Shown here piece after piece: positions 7,173 through 15,717 of a stretch of 31,631 nt of DNA; the first letter of the stretch is position 1; the number at the start of each line of letters is the position of its first letter. Where the stretch lies: positions 1 to 31,631 of the forward strand of contig DAON01000103.1 in NCBI GenBank assembly GCA_002501885.1, in the 5' to 3' direction. This stretch comes from Euryarchaeota archaeon UBA220. GTDB lineage: Archaea > Thermoplasmatota > Poseidoniia > Poseidoniales > Thalassarchaeaceae. The position numbers and the translations under genes are program-made. Under the pieces are notes generated by a model. It did not search any database and was not told the origin of the DNA. It saw only the letters and a list, made by a program, of their open reading frames with translations.

Positions 7173-9430
7173 ATCAATGCGAATATCGAGAGCATTCCAA
7201 CTGCTGCCATCAGTATGTAATCACGGGTGCTCCCGGTTGTAATTCCTCGAACAGAGACGGAGCCCGAAACTGAGTTGGATTCTATTTGCTTGATGACGCC
7301 GTCGATGATATTCTTGTCGAACCATGCAGAGAATGATGCGAATGGAATTGCGGTATTCGCTACTATCCACTCATACAAGTCATCGAAGTACAATCTCCTC
7401 TGCAGAGCCTCAGCCAATTGGGAGTTTGCCATCTCTGAGACATCCTGTGAGCCGAACTTGCTTGACAAATTTACTAGCCATCCAACGATTGGGTTGGCCT
7501 TCACACCTTCTGCTAACTTGCCACCATGAACTCGCGAAGCCATAATTGGACCGATAATAGCAGCTAGTAGGATTGTAGACCACCCAATGGCTCTGAGTTC
7601 GTTATCATCTGGTAGGAATGCGTGCTTGAGAGTATCAACTACGCCGTGCATAGCGAGGTGATCCTTCTCACCACCTAGGTAGTCGACTGCACCCAGTAGT
7701 GCTAGTAGGAATCCCCCTAATGCAGTGACAACTGTGAGAATGATTAGTGGCTCCTTAATCCAAGGAGTTCCTTCATGAACATGCTCTGCAACATCGGACT
7801 TTGGTGGGCCAGCGAAAGTCATCAACCACATTCGTGTCATGTAGAATCCAGTCATTCCAGCTGTAGCAAGTACGAGTATTGCTGGGCCGAGCATCAAGGG
7901 TTCCTTGTGTAGGTAGGCTAGCCAAGTCTCAGCGATGATTCCTTCCTTTGACCAGAATCCACCGATAAGTGGGATTCCTATGATAGACATCGAACCGAAC
8001 ATCATAGCAATAGAAGTGATTGGCATCTTTGATGCCAAACCGCCCATGTTTCGCATATCCTGTGGATCGAAGTCATGATCATCATGGTGCAGATGGTGGT
8101 GGGCGTGGTGTACCTCGTGAATGACCGAACCACTAGCCATGAACAGCATTCCCTTAGCCATGGCGTGATTGAACAAGTGGAACATCGAAGCACCGATTAC
8201 GAAGTAACCTGCGTGGTATTCGCCAAGGTTCAGGAATAGCAGTCCAGCACCAAGTCCAGTGAAGATGTAAGCGAGTTGACTCATTGTCGAATATGCGAGT
8301 ACCTTCTTGATATCATTCTGAACAAAGGCAATCGCTGCTGCCATGAAAGCGGTGATACCACCAATCCAAGCGACTACGAGAGCAAAGTCCTCAAGCCCGG
8401 CAACTCCATTCACATGGACATCGACAAATGGGACCATTCTGAATACAAGATAGAGTCCAGCGTTAACCATTGTAGCAGCGTGGATTAGTGCTGACACCGG
8501 GGTCGGCCCTTCCATCGCATCGGGTAGCCAAACATGTAGAGGGAATTGGGCAGACTTACCAACTGCGCCGATAAATAGCATTAGTAGTGCCCAGTTTAGG
8601 TCAGTTGAATTCACTAAGGCTCCTCCGACTCCAGTTGATGGATCATCGAAGATGATAGAGAATTCCAGCGAGCCATATATGTCGTACAGCATCAGCAGAC
8701 CGACCATCAGGAATACATCACCAACTCTTGTTGTCAGGAATGCTTTCTTCGCAGCTGCCGCCGCGCTATCCTTCCAGTAGTAGAAGCCGATTAGTAGATA
8801 TGAGCACAGACCCATAATCTCCCAGAATATGAATAGCCACAGGAAGTTGTCAGCCAGCACCATACCGAACATACCGATAGCGAAGAGTACGAACTCACCG
8901 TAGAATCGATGGTTGCTGTCCTCATTGATTGGATCCGTGTTCATGTATCCGAGACTGAACCAGCAGATTAGGAAGCACAGGAAAGTAGCTACGAATAGCA
9001 ACATTAGGCTGACTGGATCTAGCCAAACACCTACTCCAATATCAGCAAATCCTGAGCTTACATCCCACTGACTACCATCGTAATGAATGACATCGAAGGT
9101 TAGCCATGAGAACGGTTCTACAACCGAGTGCATTTCGAAGTGAGATGAGCCTGCAACATAATCGTACACTATCCACAGAGAGATACTCAGTGAACTAGCA
9201 AGCGCACCAAGGCCAAAAATTCCCCCTTCCTTGAAGCGGTTCTTCCAGGTCTCGTTGCCATTGTAGATTTGACCTGCTACCAATATTGCAGGGAATGTGA
9301 GTAAAGGAATTACGACAATTAGGAATGCAGCTTCTACGGATTCCCAGCCCTGAGCATACAGAAGCGGAGCAACTAGGACGAACGGTATAATTGGAGCCAA
9401 AAGGTTCCATTCATTTGTCGATTCGCCCAT
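7154..9430 (-). CDS. nuoL: Complex I subunit NuoL (antiporter-like membrane subunit)
   Basis: Largest membrane subunit (ND5 homologue), 758 residues. It carries FWEIMGLCSYLLIGFYYWKD with the TM5 Glu, GKSAQFPLHVWLPDAMEGPT with the TM7 Lys, PVSALIHAATMVNAGLYL, IKKVLAYSTMSQLAYIF and HAMAKGMLFMASGSVIHE. The family's long lateral amphipathic helix should lie in the C-terminal third, and the protein ends in a last membrane span. Right after GSVIHE the usual short loop before QDMRNMGGL is replaced by a His/Asp-rich stretch (about residues 436-453, nine His in all). ATG at 9430 follows a clear GAGGAG. Ten bases separate it from nuoK. Confidence 0.95.
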   Translation of the reverse strand: MGESTNEWNLLAPIIPFVLVAPLLYAQGWESVEAAFLIVVIPLLTFPAILVAGQIYNGNETWKNRFKEGGIFGLGALASSLSISLWIVYDYVAGSSHFEMHSVVEPFSWLTFDVIHYDGSQWDVSSGFADIGVGVWLDPVSLMLLFVATFLCFLICWFSLGYMNTDPINEDSNHRFYGEFVLFAIGMFGMVLADNFLWLFIFWEIMGLCSYLLIGFYYWKDSAAAAAKKAFLTTRVGDVFLMVGLLMLYDIYGSLEFSIIFDDPSTGVGGALVNSTDLNWALLMLFIGAVGKSAQFPLHVWLPDAMEGPTPVSALIHAATMVNAGLYLVFRMVPFVDVHVNGVAGLEDFALVVAWIGGITAFMAAAIAFVQNDIKKVLAYSTMSQLAYIFTGLGAGLLFLNLGEYHAGYFVIGASMFHLFNHAMAKGMLFMASGSVIHEVHHAHHHLHHDDHDFDPQDMRNMGGLASKMPITSIAMMFGSMSIIGIPLIGGFWSKEGIIAETWLAYLHKEPLMLGPAILVLATAGMTGFYMTRMWLMTFAGPPKSDVAEHVHEGTPWIKEPLIILTVVTALGGFLLALLGAVDYLGGEKDHLAMHGVVDTLKHAFLPDDNELRAIGWSTILLAAIIGPIMASRVHGGKLAEGVKANPIVGWLVNLSSKFGSQDVSEMANSQLAEALQRRLYFDDLYEWIVANTAIPFASFSAWFDKNIIDGVIKQIESNSVSGSVSVRGITTGSTRDYILMAAVGMLSIFALIWGVSA

Positions 9431-9439
9431 ATTATCTCC

Positions 9440-9742
9440 TCAATTCTTCAGTATGTTAGCCTCATCCAGCGAGATTGTTTCTTGGGTGCTGTATAGTGAC
9501 AGCAGAATAGCCAGTCCGATTGCCACCTCTGCAGCCGCGATTGCGATTGCGATTGCGGTAAACACCCAGCCATCTACATCGCTATAGTGTGATGCTCCAG
9601 CAACGAAGTTTAGATTAGCAGCGTTGAGCATAACTTCGATACACATCAGAACAACAATCGCATTCTTTCGAGTGAATGCTCCGATAAGACCGATGAAAAA
9701 CAGGATTACCCCTAAACCAACAATCCAGCTGGTCTCAATCAT
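9440..9742 (-). CDS. nuoK: Complex I subunit NuoK
   Basis: Small three-helix membrane subunit (ND4L homologue), 100 residues, the normal length. Both proton-pathway glutamates are present: VVLMCIEVMLNAANLN in TM2 and AAAEVAIGLAIL in TM3. The family forms part of the E-channel linking quinone chemistry to the pumps. The start ATG (9742-9740) overlaps the nuoJ2 stop as ATGA, implying translational coupling. Confidence 0.95.
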   Translation of the reverse strand: MIETSWIVGLGVILFFIGLIGAFTRKNAIVVLMCIEVMLNAANLNFVAGASHYSDVDGWVFTAIAIAIAAAEVAIGLAILLSLYSTQETISLDEANILKN

Positions 9743-10005
9743 TCTTCTTCACCTCTGATATCCCAGATTAGATTGACTAAGCGCTCATCACGAACTAGAT
9801 AGGAAGCACCAATCATGGCCATTGCCAGAAGTGCACCAAGGACAATTGTAGCAACTGACCACTCTCCAAACATCGACACTGCAAAGTCAACAGTCGTGGG
9901 TGGGGTTCCGGGCTCTCCCCACATAGGGTGAGACATGACCTCTGAGAGAAGAATCAACAGAAAGGCGAAAACACCAATCTGTGCGAGTGCAGAAACACCT
10001 CTCAT
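9739..10005 (-). CDS. Complex I subunit NuoJ, C-terminal half (separate gene)
   Basis: 88 residues with two hydrophobic segments, corresponding to the second half of NuoJ (ND6). The N-terminal helix (about 5-25) is followed by a polar loop with Pro and Trp, then a helix around VATIVLGALLAMAMIGASYL and a charged end. Archaeal nuo operons often carry NuoJ as two genes, so this looks like a genuine split rather than a frameshift. Its ATG overlaps the preceding stop by one base (TGATG), and it has its own strong AGGAGG seven bases upstream. Confidence 0.85.
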   Translation of the reverse strand: MRGVSALAQIGVFAFLLILLSEVMSHPMWGEPGTPPTTVDFAVSMFGEWSVATIVLGALLAMAMIGASYLVRDERLVNLIWDIRGEEE

Positions 10006-10268
10006 CAGGCATCCTCCTGAATCTGCTTACGAGTCAGCATAACTCCGAATTGAACTACTAGCATCACTGAGCCAAGATAGACGAGAATCTGGATAGCTGC
10101 TAGCATCTCTGCTCCAGCCATTACAAACACCCCGGCAACTGCGAAGAAGGTCAGCATCAGAGAGAGGAGTGAGTGCGCGACTCTACGGGCATAGACACAG
10201 CCTAGCGCTCCGCCAATGGCCATGGCGGACAAAATGAAGAACACAAGTGCTTCGAAATCCAATTCCAT
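10005..10268 (-). CDS. Complex I subunit NuoJ, N-terminal half (separate gene)
   Basis: 87 residues holding the conserved first half of NuoJ/ND6: ARRVAHSLLSLMLTFFAVAG, then GAEMLAAIQILVYLGSVMLV and a final helix ending in VMLTRKQ. These match the canonical pattern 'ARNPVHSALxLxxTFxxxAxLFVLLGAEFLAAxQVxVYxGAIMVLF'. It covers three membrane helices, including the one that shows the pi-bulge in known structures. Starts at ATG 10268, two bases after the nuoI stop. Confidence 0.92.
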   Translation of the reverse strand: MELDFEALVFFILSAMAIGGALGCVYARRVAHSLLSLMLTFFAVAGVFVMAGAEMLAAIQILVYLGSVMLVVQFGVMLTRKQIQEDA

Positions 10269-10270
10269 GA

Positions 10271-11251
10271 CTAGGCCTCCGCAGCCTTGGCAGCCTTGGC
10301 AGCCTTTCTCTCACGCTTCTTCAGCTCCTTTTCAGCGCGCTTGGCTAACTCCATGTCGACTCTCTCTTGATGGACTGCTGGAAGGACTCTGGTTCTACTG
10401 GCATCAAACCAAAGATCCTGTCTAGAGAACCCAGACATTCCATCATACTCATTGGTCATGAAGAACGACTCGAATGGACATGCCTCAGCACAAAGCCCGC
10501 AAAACATGCACCTGCCGATATCAATCTGACCAGATACGATATCCTGCTCTGCAGGAGTTAGTGAACTGGAGTCGATGGTTTCTACTCCGGTACCATCGGA
10601 CCATCTAACAGTGGCCTTGTCCCCGGATAACTCGATTATCTCACCAAAGTCATATTGTTGAGGTGCATCAATATGTGAGTTCACAAGATCGAAGGCTTCC
10701 GCGATATCCTCGAAATCATCCTTCTTCCTCGCTGCAAAGCCACCTTCCTCTAGTTCACTACCATAGCCATGCCACTCATCTCCCTTCTCGGCAGTATCGA
10801 GTACATTCACCCTAACTTCAGAAGTCATGTGAAGACAGTCGTTAGGACAAGCCCTGACACATGCCTTGCAAGCAGTGCAAGTCTCCCAGATGATTCCTAT
10901 ACGGCCGTTGTAGTTTCCAGGGACGAAAAGCCATGGCTCAAGATCTTCTAGTCTCTCGTAAGGATACATTACGGTCACCGGCCTCTCTAGGAACGGCATT
11001 ATTTCGCTCGTCTCTCTATCTGCTGCGAACTTCTGCCATAGAGTTGGATGATCTATGCCCACTCGCTCTCTTGTGGCCGGGTCAACCATTGATGCAGACT
11101 TACCATGGTAGTCGTTCCTTAGGAAGCCGAGTCTACCAAGGAATGGAACTGTTCTGAGTGCTGTTTTCAGAGTCATCCACATTGGTCGAATAACTAGATT
11201 TCTGAAATTGGGAGTCGCGTGAGGATGCCCGGTATTTGCTCTGTAACCCAT
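10271..11251 (-). CDS. nuoI: Complex I subunit NuoI (2x[4Fe-4S]) with a large insertion
   Basis: Peripheral-arm ferredoxin-like subunit (TYKY homologue) that carries electrons through clusters N6a and N6b to N2. The first motif is CTACKACVRACPNDC (C125, C128, C131, C135) and the second is CMFCGLCAEACPFE (C248, C251, C254, C258). In bacterial NuoI the two motifs are about 29 residues apart; here C135 to C248 is 113 residues, so about 84 residues are extra. Part of the insert (DKATVRWSDGTGVETI, about 211-226) looks like beta strands of a small barrel. The protein is 326 residues against 160-220 usually, with a Lys/Ala-rich C-terminal tail and a longer N-terminus. ATG at 11251 follows AGGAG. Confidence 0.93.
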   Translation of the reverse strand: MGYRANTGHPHATPNFRNLVIRPMWMTLKTALRTVPFLGRLGFLRNDYHGKSASMVDPATRERVGIDHPTLWQKFAADRETSEIMPFLERPVTVMYPYERLEDLEPWLFVPGNYNGRIGIIWETCTACKACVRACPNDCLHMTSEVRVNVLDTAEKGDEWHGYGSELEEGGFAARKKDDFEDIAEAFDLVNSHIDAPQQYDFGEIIELSGDKATVRWSDGTGVETIDSSSLTPAEQDIVSGQIDIGRCMFCGLCAEACPFESFFMTNEYDGMSGFSRQDLWFDASRTRVLPAVHQERVDMELAKRAEKELKKRERKAAKAAKAAEA

Positions 11252-11262
11252 CGAATCAACTC

Positions 11263-12840
11263 CTAATCTCTGTGGCTCCCTGGTGATGCCTTGACCACGG
11301 CTTGAGTGCTGTACGGTCTGCGTTGAACCTCAAGGGCGTCCTTATCCTCATCTATTGCTAGAATAACGAAAATTATTCCAGAAATGCCAGTAATAGCTAT
11401 TGGAATCAGCAGATTCCAAGGTCCACCGTCCCATAATGTGATTCTGATTGCAATCGACATTACTAGATGAACTAGCGAAAGTGGTAGTAGATATCTCCAG
11501 CCAAACTCTAGAATCTGATCAGTCCTAACTCTGTGAAGTGAAGCGCGGATCCAGACGAAGACCGCAAATAGAGCCCATGCCTTCAGCAAGACCCAGCCAA
11601 CCCCAGGAATTAGTGAGAGGCCGAAGTCTACGATTCCGCCAACCCAAGGTAAGTCGGCTAGAGTATCTTGGAAGGGAGCCTCCCAGCCACCCAAGAAGAA
11701 TAGAGCGAATAAGATACATGCGGCATACGATCGCATATACTCGGCTGCGAACATCAAACCCCATCTAATCCCACCATACTCGGTCCACCAACCCTCGACC
11801 AATTCAGCCTCAGCCTCTGGCATATCGAAGGGTATTCTCTCGACCTCTGCAATCATGGTGATAAGGAAGAGAAGTGCTCCCAATGGCATCATGAATATGT
11901 TCCAGACATTTCCTTCATCAGTTCCAATCTGGAAGTCGACAATCTCAATGATATTGAATGAACCGCTCAGCACAGCTACTCCAAGCACTGTGATTAGTAG
12001 AGGAATCTCATAGGCGGTGAGTTGAGCGGCTGAGCGCATCCCTCCAATCAAGGTGTACTTGTTGTTTGAGGCCCATCCAGCGAAGAAGACTCCGAGGGGG
12101 GCGACACCGAATATTGCCATCATGAAAATCAGAGATAGTTCTGGATTGGCCGCATAAATATGAGGTCCAAACGGTACGAAAGCGAACACCATCACTGTAG
12201 TTGAGAGGATGATTACAGGAGCAACTTCGAAGACGACCTTGTCTGCATCTCTAGGAACGATATGTTCCTTGGTTGCGAACTTGAAGAAATCAGCGAATGC
12301 TTGGAAGAATCCGGGAAGCAGGAACCAGTAGCCATGATAGCTTCTATTATTCACTCGAGAAACTGTCTCCAACTCGTGCGAGTTACCCCATGTATTGTTG
12401 AGTGCTCCAATAGTCCAACCAATAGGTCCTCCAATACCAAATGGTAGTTTGTTCCACCACTCTCCTGCAGTGACTCCACTCTCTCCAACCCAAACACTTC
12501 TCAGAGTGGTGGTTGCACCGAGTCTATCCATAAGACGGCCGATGAACTTCCTCTCAATGTATGGAATAGCCAGCATAGTAGTCATCATCAAACCAAAGAC
12601 CACTGTACACATTATCATAGCGTGCATGAAAGCCTCTAGTGCTGGCTGGATATCTGCGAATCCATCTTGCAGATTGAAGATTGGACCGATTGTGATTGGA
12701 TCGGGCCAAGCCCAAGTACTAGGGATGGTCACTTGGAGGTCGATGTCATCCGAAGGCATGACATCGTGGACATTGTCCATTGTCCAACTGGTCATTGAAC
12801 CAGTCCAGCCGACTATGTCTAACCAATCACTGCTCGCCAT
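11263..12840 (-). CDS. nuoH: Complex I subunit NuoH with N-terminal extension and loop insertion
   Basis: Membrane subunit (ND1 homologue) that forms the quinone chamber and joins the two arms. Conserved parts: MLAIPYIERKFIGRLMDRLG (about 89-108), FFQAFADFFKFATKEHIVPR, AAQLTAYEIPLLITVL, and the acidic loop PFDMPEAEAELVEGWWTEYG. At 525 residues it is much longer than the usual 320-400. About 65 residues precede the first helix, and about 60 extra residues sit between RLG and FFQAFAD, where the family normally has about eight. The insert is Trp/Gly-rich. ATG at 12840 with GGTGAG upstream, inside the end of nuoD. Confidence 0.94.
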   Translation of the reverse strand: MASSDWLDIVGWTGSMTSWTMDNVHDVMPSDDIDLQVTIPSTWAWPDPITIGPIFNLQDGFADIQPALEAFMHAMIMCTVVFGLMMTTMLAIPYIERKFIGRLMDRLGATTTLRSVWVGESGVTAGEWWNKLPFGIGGPIGWTIGALNNTWGNSHELETVSRVNNRSYHGYWFLLPGFFQAFADFFKFATKEHIVPRDADKVVFEVAPVIILSTTVMVFAFVPFGPHIYAANPELSLIFMMAIFGVAPLGVFFAGWASNNKYTLIGGMRSAAQLTAYEIPLLITVLGVAVLSGSFNIIEIVDFQIGTDEGNVWNIFMMPLGALLFLITMIAEVERIPFDMPEAEAELVEGWWTEYGGIRWGLMFAAEYMRSYAACILFALFFLGGWEAPFQDTLADLPWVGGIVDFGLSLIPGVGWVLLKAWALFAVFVWIRASLHRVRTDQILEFGWRYLLPLSLVHLVMSIAIRITLWDGGPWNLLIPIAITGISGIIFVILAIDEDKDALEVQRRPYSTQAVVKASPGSHRD

Positions 12841-12844
12841 AATC

Positions 12845-13981
12845 TCACCTGTCAGTTTCTCCGATGCAAGGATCGAATGACCCCATGATTGCTGGGATAT
12901 CCGCTACCTTGTAGCCTATCATACACTTGGCTGCGAATGGAATAGTAATGAAAATCGGAGAGCGGATTGAAACTCTGTAAGGTTGCTTACCTCTGCCTTC
13001 TCCTCCTCCTGCGATGTAGAACATCGACTCGCCCCTGCTATCCTCGAAATGATGAGCTCCGGATGTTCCTTCGGGTGCACGACTAGGAGCCTTTGCGAGG
13101 ATCATTGGGTCCTCTGGTTCGTAATGAGTGTCGGCCCCGCCTGGAATCTTGTCAAGGGCTTGCAAAGCTAGAGAAGCACTGACTCTCATCTCCTCGATTC
13201 TGACTCTGTAGCGGTCGTAGCAGTCTGCTCCCTTGATTGAAGAGCGTTCAACTGGGGCTGACCAGTCGAGTTCGCTATAGACTGAGTAAGGATGAGCCCA
13301 TCGAACATCGTAATTGACACCGCCCGCCCTGAGGTTTGGACCAGTGACTCCATGGTTGATCATCTCCTCCGGCTTTGCATAGCCGACTCCCTGACTTCGG
13401 ACAAGGAAAATGGTGCTCTCATCATAAAGCGCCTCATACTCTTGAATTCTGTTGAGGAATAGTTTGAGTTTGGCTCGGGCTCGCTGCGCGAATCCGTAAG
13501 GTAGGTCGCGCTTGACGCCTCCGATTCTTGGAAAATTGTAGTGCATCCTAGAGCCTCCAAGTTCCTGGAGAAGATCCATCATCATCTCGCGTTCTCTTAG
13601 GCACCAGACCATGATTGACAAATTTCCAATGTCGGGGCCATATGCGCCCAGCCACATCAGGTGGCTGGCAATCCGCTGAATCTCAATGGCGATTAGTCGG
13701 ATGTACTCGGCCCTCTCAGGGACCTCTACCTCAAGCAAATCTTCTGCAGCGTAGATGTAGGAGTGAGACCATGTGTTAGCGCTGGCATAGCACAATCTGT
13801 CACAGTAAGTTGTAATCTGCGTGAAGTCGCGCGCCTCACAAATTTTCTCAACGCCACGATGGATGTATCCCAAGTCTGGCTCTGTGTCAACGACTGTTTC
13901 TCCGTCGACCTTTACCTTAAGTGTCCAAAGACCATGGGTCATAGGGTGCTGAGGTCCCATTGAAATCCACATCTCTGCCAT
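12845..13981 (-). CDS. nuoD: Complex I subunit NuoD (49-kDa subunit)
   Basis: Peripheral-arm subunit that shapes the quinone site with NuoB, 378 residues, normal length. It begins MWISMGPQHPMTHGLW, the family signature with the quinone-site His, continues with DLGYIHRGVEKICE, and ends ADIPAIMGSFDPCIGETDR, matching 'GDxxAIxGSxDxVxGExDR'. The N- and C-terminal metal-ligand cysteines of [NiFe]-hydrogenase large subunits are absent, as expected for complex I. ATG at 13981 follows AGGTGAG. No NuoCD fusion here: nuoC is a separate gene 8 bases upstream. Confidence 0.96.
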   Translation of the reverse strand: MAEMWISMGPQHPMTHGLWTLKVKVDGETVVDTEPDLGYIHRGVEKICEARDFTQITTYCDRLCYASANTWSHSYIYAAEDLLEVEVPERAEYIRLIAIEIQRIASHLMWLGAYGPDIGNLSIMVWCLREREMMMDLLQELGGSRMHYNFPRIGGVKRDLPYGFAQRARAKLKLFLNRIQEYEALYDESTIFLVRSQGVGYAKPEEMINHGVTGPNLRAGGVNYDVRWAHPYSVYSELDWSAPVERSSIKGADCYDRYRVRIEEMRVSASLALQALDKIPGGADTHYEPEDPMILAKAPSRAPEGTSGAHHFEDSRGESMFYIAGGGEGRGKQPYRVSIRSPIFITIPFAAKCMIGYKVADIPAIMGSFDPCIGETDR

Positions 13982-13989
13982 TATCTCAC

Positions 13990-14649
13990 CTACTTGATTT
14001 TGCCAACATCCTCTGGCTTACGCATGAATCCTTGAGCGTCATCATACATCTCTTCGAAGCCGTGATACCTCAGATTATGCTGTTTCTGTAAAGGGTGGTA
14101 GCCTCTAGGAGTCTCGTGAGGCAAAAGAACTCGTCTCATTCCCTCGTGACCATCAAAGTCTATGCCCACTAGATCCCAAGTCTCCTTCTCATTCCAATCA
14201 GCCCCAATCCAAATATCCTGAACAGAGTCTATTGAAGGGGTCCTTGAATCTGGTAAATCGACATGAATCTCAACCTCCACTGGTGTTCCAATACCTCTTA
14301 CTGTTGAAGGATTTACAATGATTGGTTGAACGACTCCATCTGCCGAAGGTGGGTCCCTGACTCCTGTTCTGAGTAAATGATAGACGACCTCCCACTTACG
14401 GTCGTCGTCTCTTTCCGGCCAATGAATTCCAGTAATCATCGAACAGTAATCTACAGCGTGGTCCGAGTACAGTTTCTCTGCCAAACTCCTCCAACTTCCA
14501 GGAGATGAATTAGCAACTACCACATTCCTAGGGTTTGTTCCGCTAGTACGCTCGACTACTTCTGCTTCGACTCCATCAAGCTCCGATATTGAATTGACAA
14601 TAACTTCAGCAGCTTCCTTCTGGACTTCAACTGAAACTATCTTGCCCAT
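13990..14649 (-). CDS. nuoC: Complex I subunit NuoC (30-kDa subunit)
   Basis: Peripheral-arm subunit packed against NuoD, 219 residues. The diagnostic stretch is WNEKETWDLVGIDFDGHEGM followed by RRVLLPHETPRGYHPLQK, matching the family's 'ERExxDxxGIxFxGHPxLxRILLPxDxxGxPLRK'. The N-terminal region (residues 1-60) is weakly conserved, as usual. ATG at 14649 is preceded by GAGGTGA. Nine bases separate it from nuoB. Confidence 0.94.
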   Translation of the reverse strand: MGKIVSVEVQKEAAEVIVNSISELDGVEAEVVERTSGTNPRNVVVANSSPGSWRSLAEKLYSDHAVDYCSMITGIHWPERDDDRKWEVVYHLLRTGVRDPPSADGVVQPIIVNPSTVRGIGTPVEVEIHVDLPDSRTPSIDSVQDIWIGADWNEKETWDLVGIDFDGHEGMRRVLLPHETPRGYHPLQKQHNLRYHGFEEMYDDAQGFMRKPEDVGKIK

Positions 14650-14658
14650 AGATTCACC

Positions 14659-15255
14659 TCACTCGTCTCCGATAATTACTGGGGCATCAGACTCGGGTCT
14701 GACATCATCTACATCTACACCGATTCGGATAATCTTCTGTCGAAGCTTGTCGAATCCGTCAATCAGGGCTTCGGGCCTTGGAGGGCATCCTGGAATGTAT
14801 ACATCGACAGGAATCACGGTATCGACTCCCTCGAGAACATTGTATGATTGGAAGTACGGTCCGCCTGAGATTGCGCACTCACCCATAGCGATGCACCACT
14901 TTGGTTCAGGCATCTGCTCCCATAGTCTGACAATAGGGTCTGCAAACTTCTTACTGATTGGGCCATTTACAAGGAGAACATCACACTGTCTTGGACTCGA
15001 TCTGAAGAAAACACCGAAGCGCTCAGCGTCGAATCTACTTGCGCCTGCTGCTGCCATCTCGAGGGCGCAGCACTTGATTCCAAGATGCAGAGGGAATAGG
15101 GACTTTCTCTGGCCCCAGTTGAATAATCGTCCTGCTAGGACACCAATTACATCCTTCATTCGGCTTGCCTTGAGAGCCTCATCAGTAACATCGCCAACGA
15201 CATCAACGAGCATCCTACTGTTGAATACCGAGTAGTTCTGTCCATCTTCTGTCAT
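14659..15255 (-). CDS. nuoB: Complex I subunit NuoB (20-kDa subunit, cluster N2)
   Basis: Carries the terminal [4Fe-4S] cluster N2 that reduces quinone. All four expected ligands are visible: the adjacent pair in GIKCCALEM, the Cys in CIAMGECAISGG and the Cys in YIPGCPPRPEALIDG. The family's hydrophobic quinone-side stretch and DVLLVNGPISKKF are also present. 198 residues, normal length. ATG at 15255 follows a strong GAGGTGA. Confidence 0.96.
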   Translation of the reverse strand: MTEDGQNYSVFNSRMLVDVVGDVTDEALKASRMKDVIGVLAGRLFNWGQRKSLFPLHLGIKCCALEMAAAGASRFDAERFGVFFRSSPRQCDVLLVNGPISKKFADPIVRLWEQMPEPKWCIAMGECAISGGPYFQSYNVLEGVDTVIPVDVYIPGCPPRPEALIDGFDKLRQKIIRIGVDVDDVRPESDAPVIIGDE

Positions 15256-15263
15256 AATTCACC

Positions 15264-15710
15264 TCAGATGTATATTCTTCCTCGCTTGCGGAATACATGC
15301 CAAACGCCTAGGCCCATCAGGAGAGTAAACACGGTCAGTGTGGCAAGAGCCCCATACATCTCACTGTCAGCCATACCATCTTGGATTGCAATTACTCCAC
15401 CGAAGGCTAGGAACATGAATGCAATATCGAAAACGAGGAAGATGATGGCGTACCAATAGTACTGGAAATGAAAATTGATGTGAGCCTCTCCTAGAGGTTC
15501 GGCGCCACACTCGTAAGTCGAGTCTCTGCGGATGTATAGGCTCTGGTCACTCTCATACCCAGGCAATAACCACGATCTCAACTTGGTCGGGTCATTGGGT
15601 GATTTTCTTGGCCTCAGTAACTCGGCTGCGATGAAACTACCTACTGGAAATCCGATTCCTACCAAGGTCATCGCAGCGACCGCAATATAGGCCTCAGGAA
15701 CTGAAGTCAT
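15264..15710 (-). CDS. nuoA: Complex I subunit NuoA
   Basis: First gene of the operon; small membrane subunit (ND3 homologue), 148 residues with three helices. The flexible quinone-site loop is present as RRDSTYECGAEPLGEAHI, and TM2 follows as YAIIFLVFDIAFMFLAFG. In most homologues this segment reads FD(I/V)E; here the second acid is Ala (A97, codon 15420-15422), so a conserved membrane glutamate is missing while the Asp (D95) is kept. The loop before the Cys is longer than usual (about residues 31-62). ATG at 15710 lies 7 bases after a large palindrome (15718-15747). Confidence 0.92.
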   Translation of the reverse strand: MTSVPEAYIAVAAMTLVGIGFPVGSFIAAELLRPRKSPNDPTKLRSWLLPGYESDQSLYIRRDSTYECGAEPLGEAHINFHFQYYWYAIIFLVFDIAFMFLAFGGVIAIQDGMADSEMYGALATLTVFTLLMGLGVWHVFRKRGRIYI

Positions 15711-15717
15711 AGGTTAC

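Noticed and set aside
9739..10268. nuoJ split in two: frameshift or pseudogene?
   Set aside because: Each half has its own start, the second has a strong AGGAGG, the stop/start overlap is neat, and a split nuoJ is known in other archaea.
14594..15235. 213-codon open frame on the + strand across nuoC/nuoB
   Set aside because: Antisense to nuoB, whose Fe-S ligands are all intact; no family resemblance and no ribosome-binding site.
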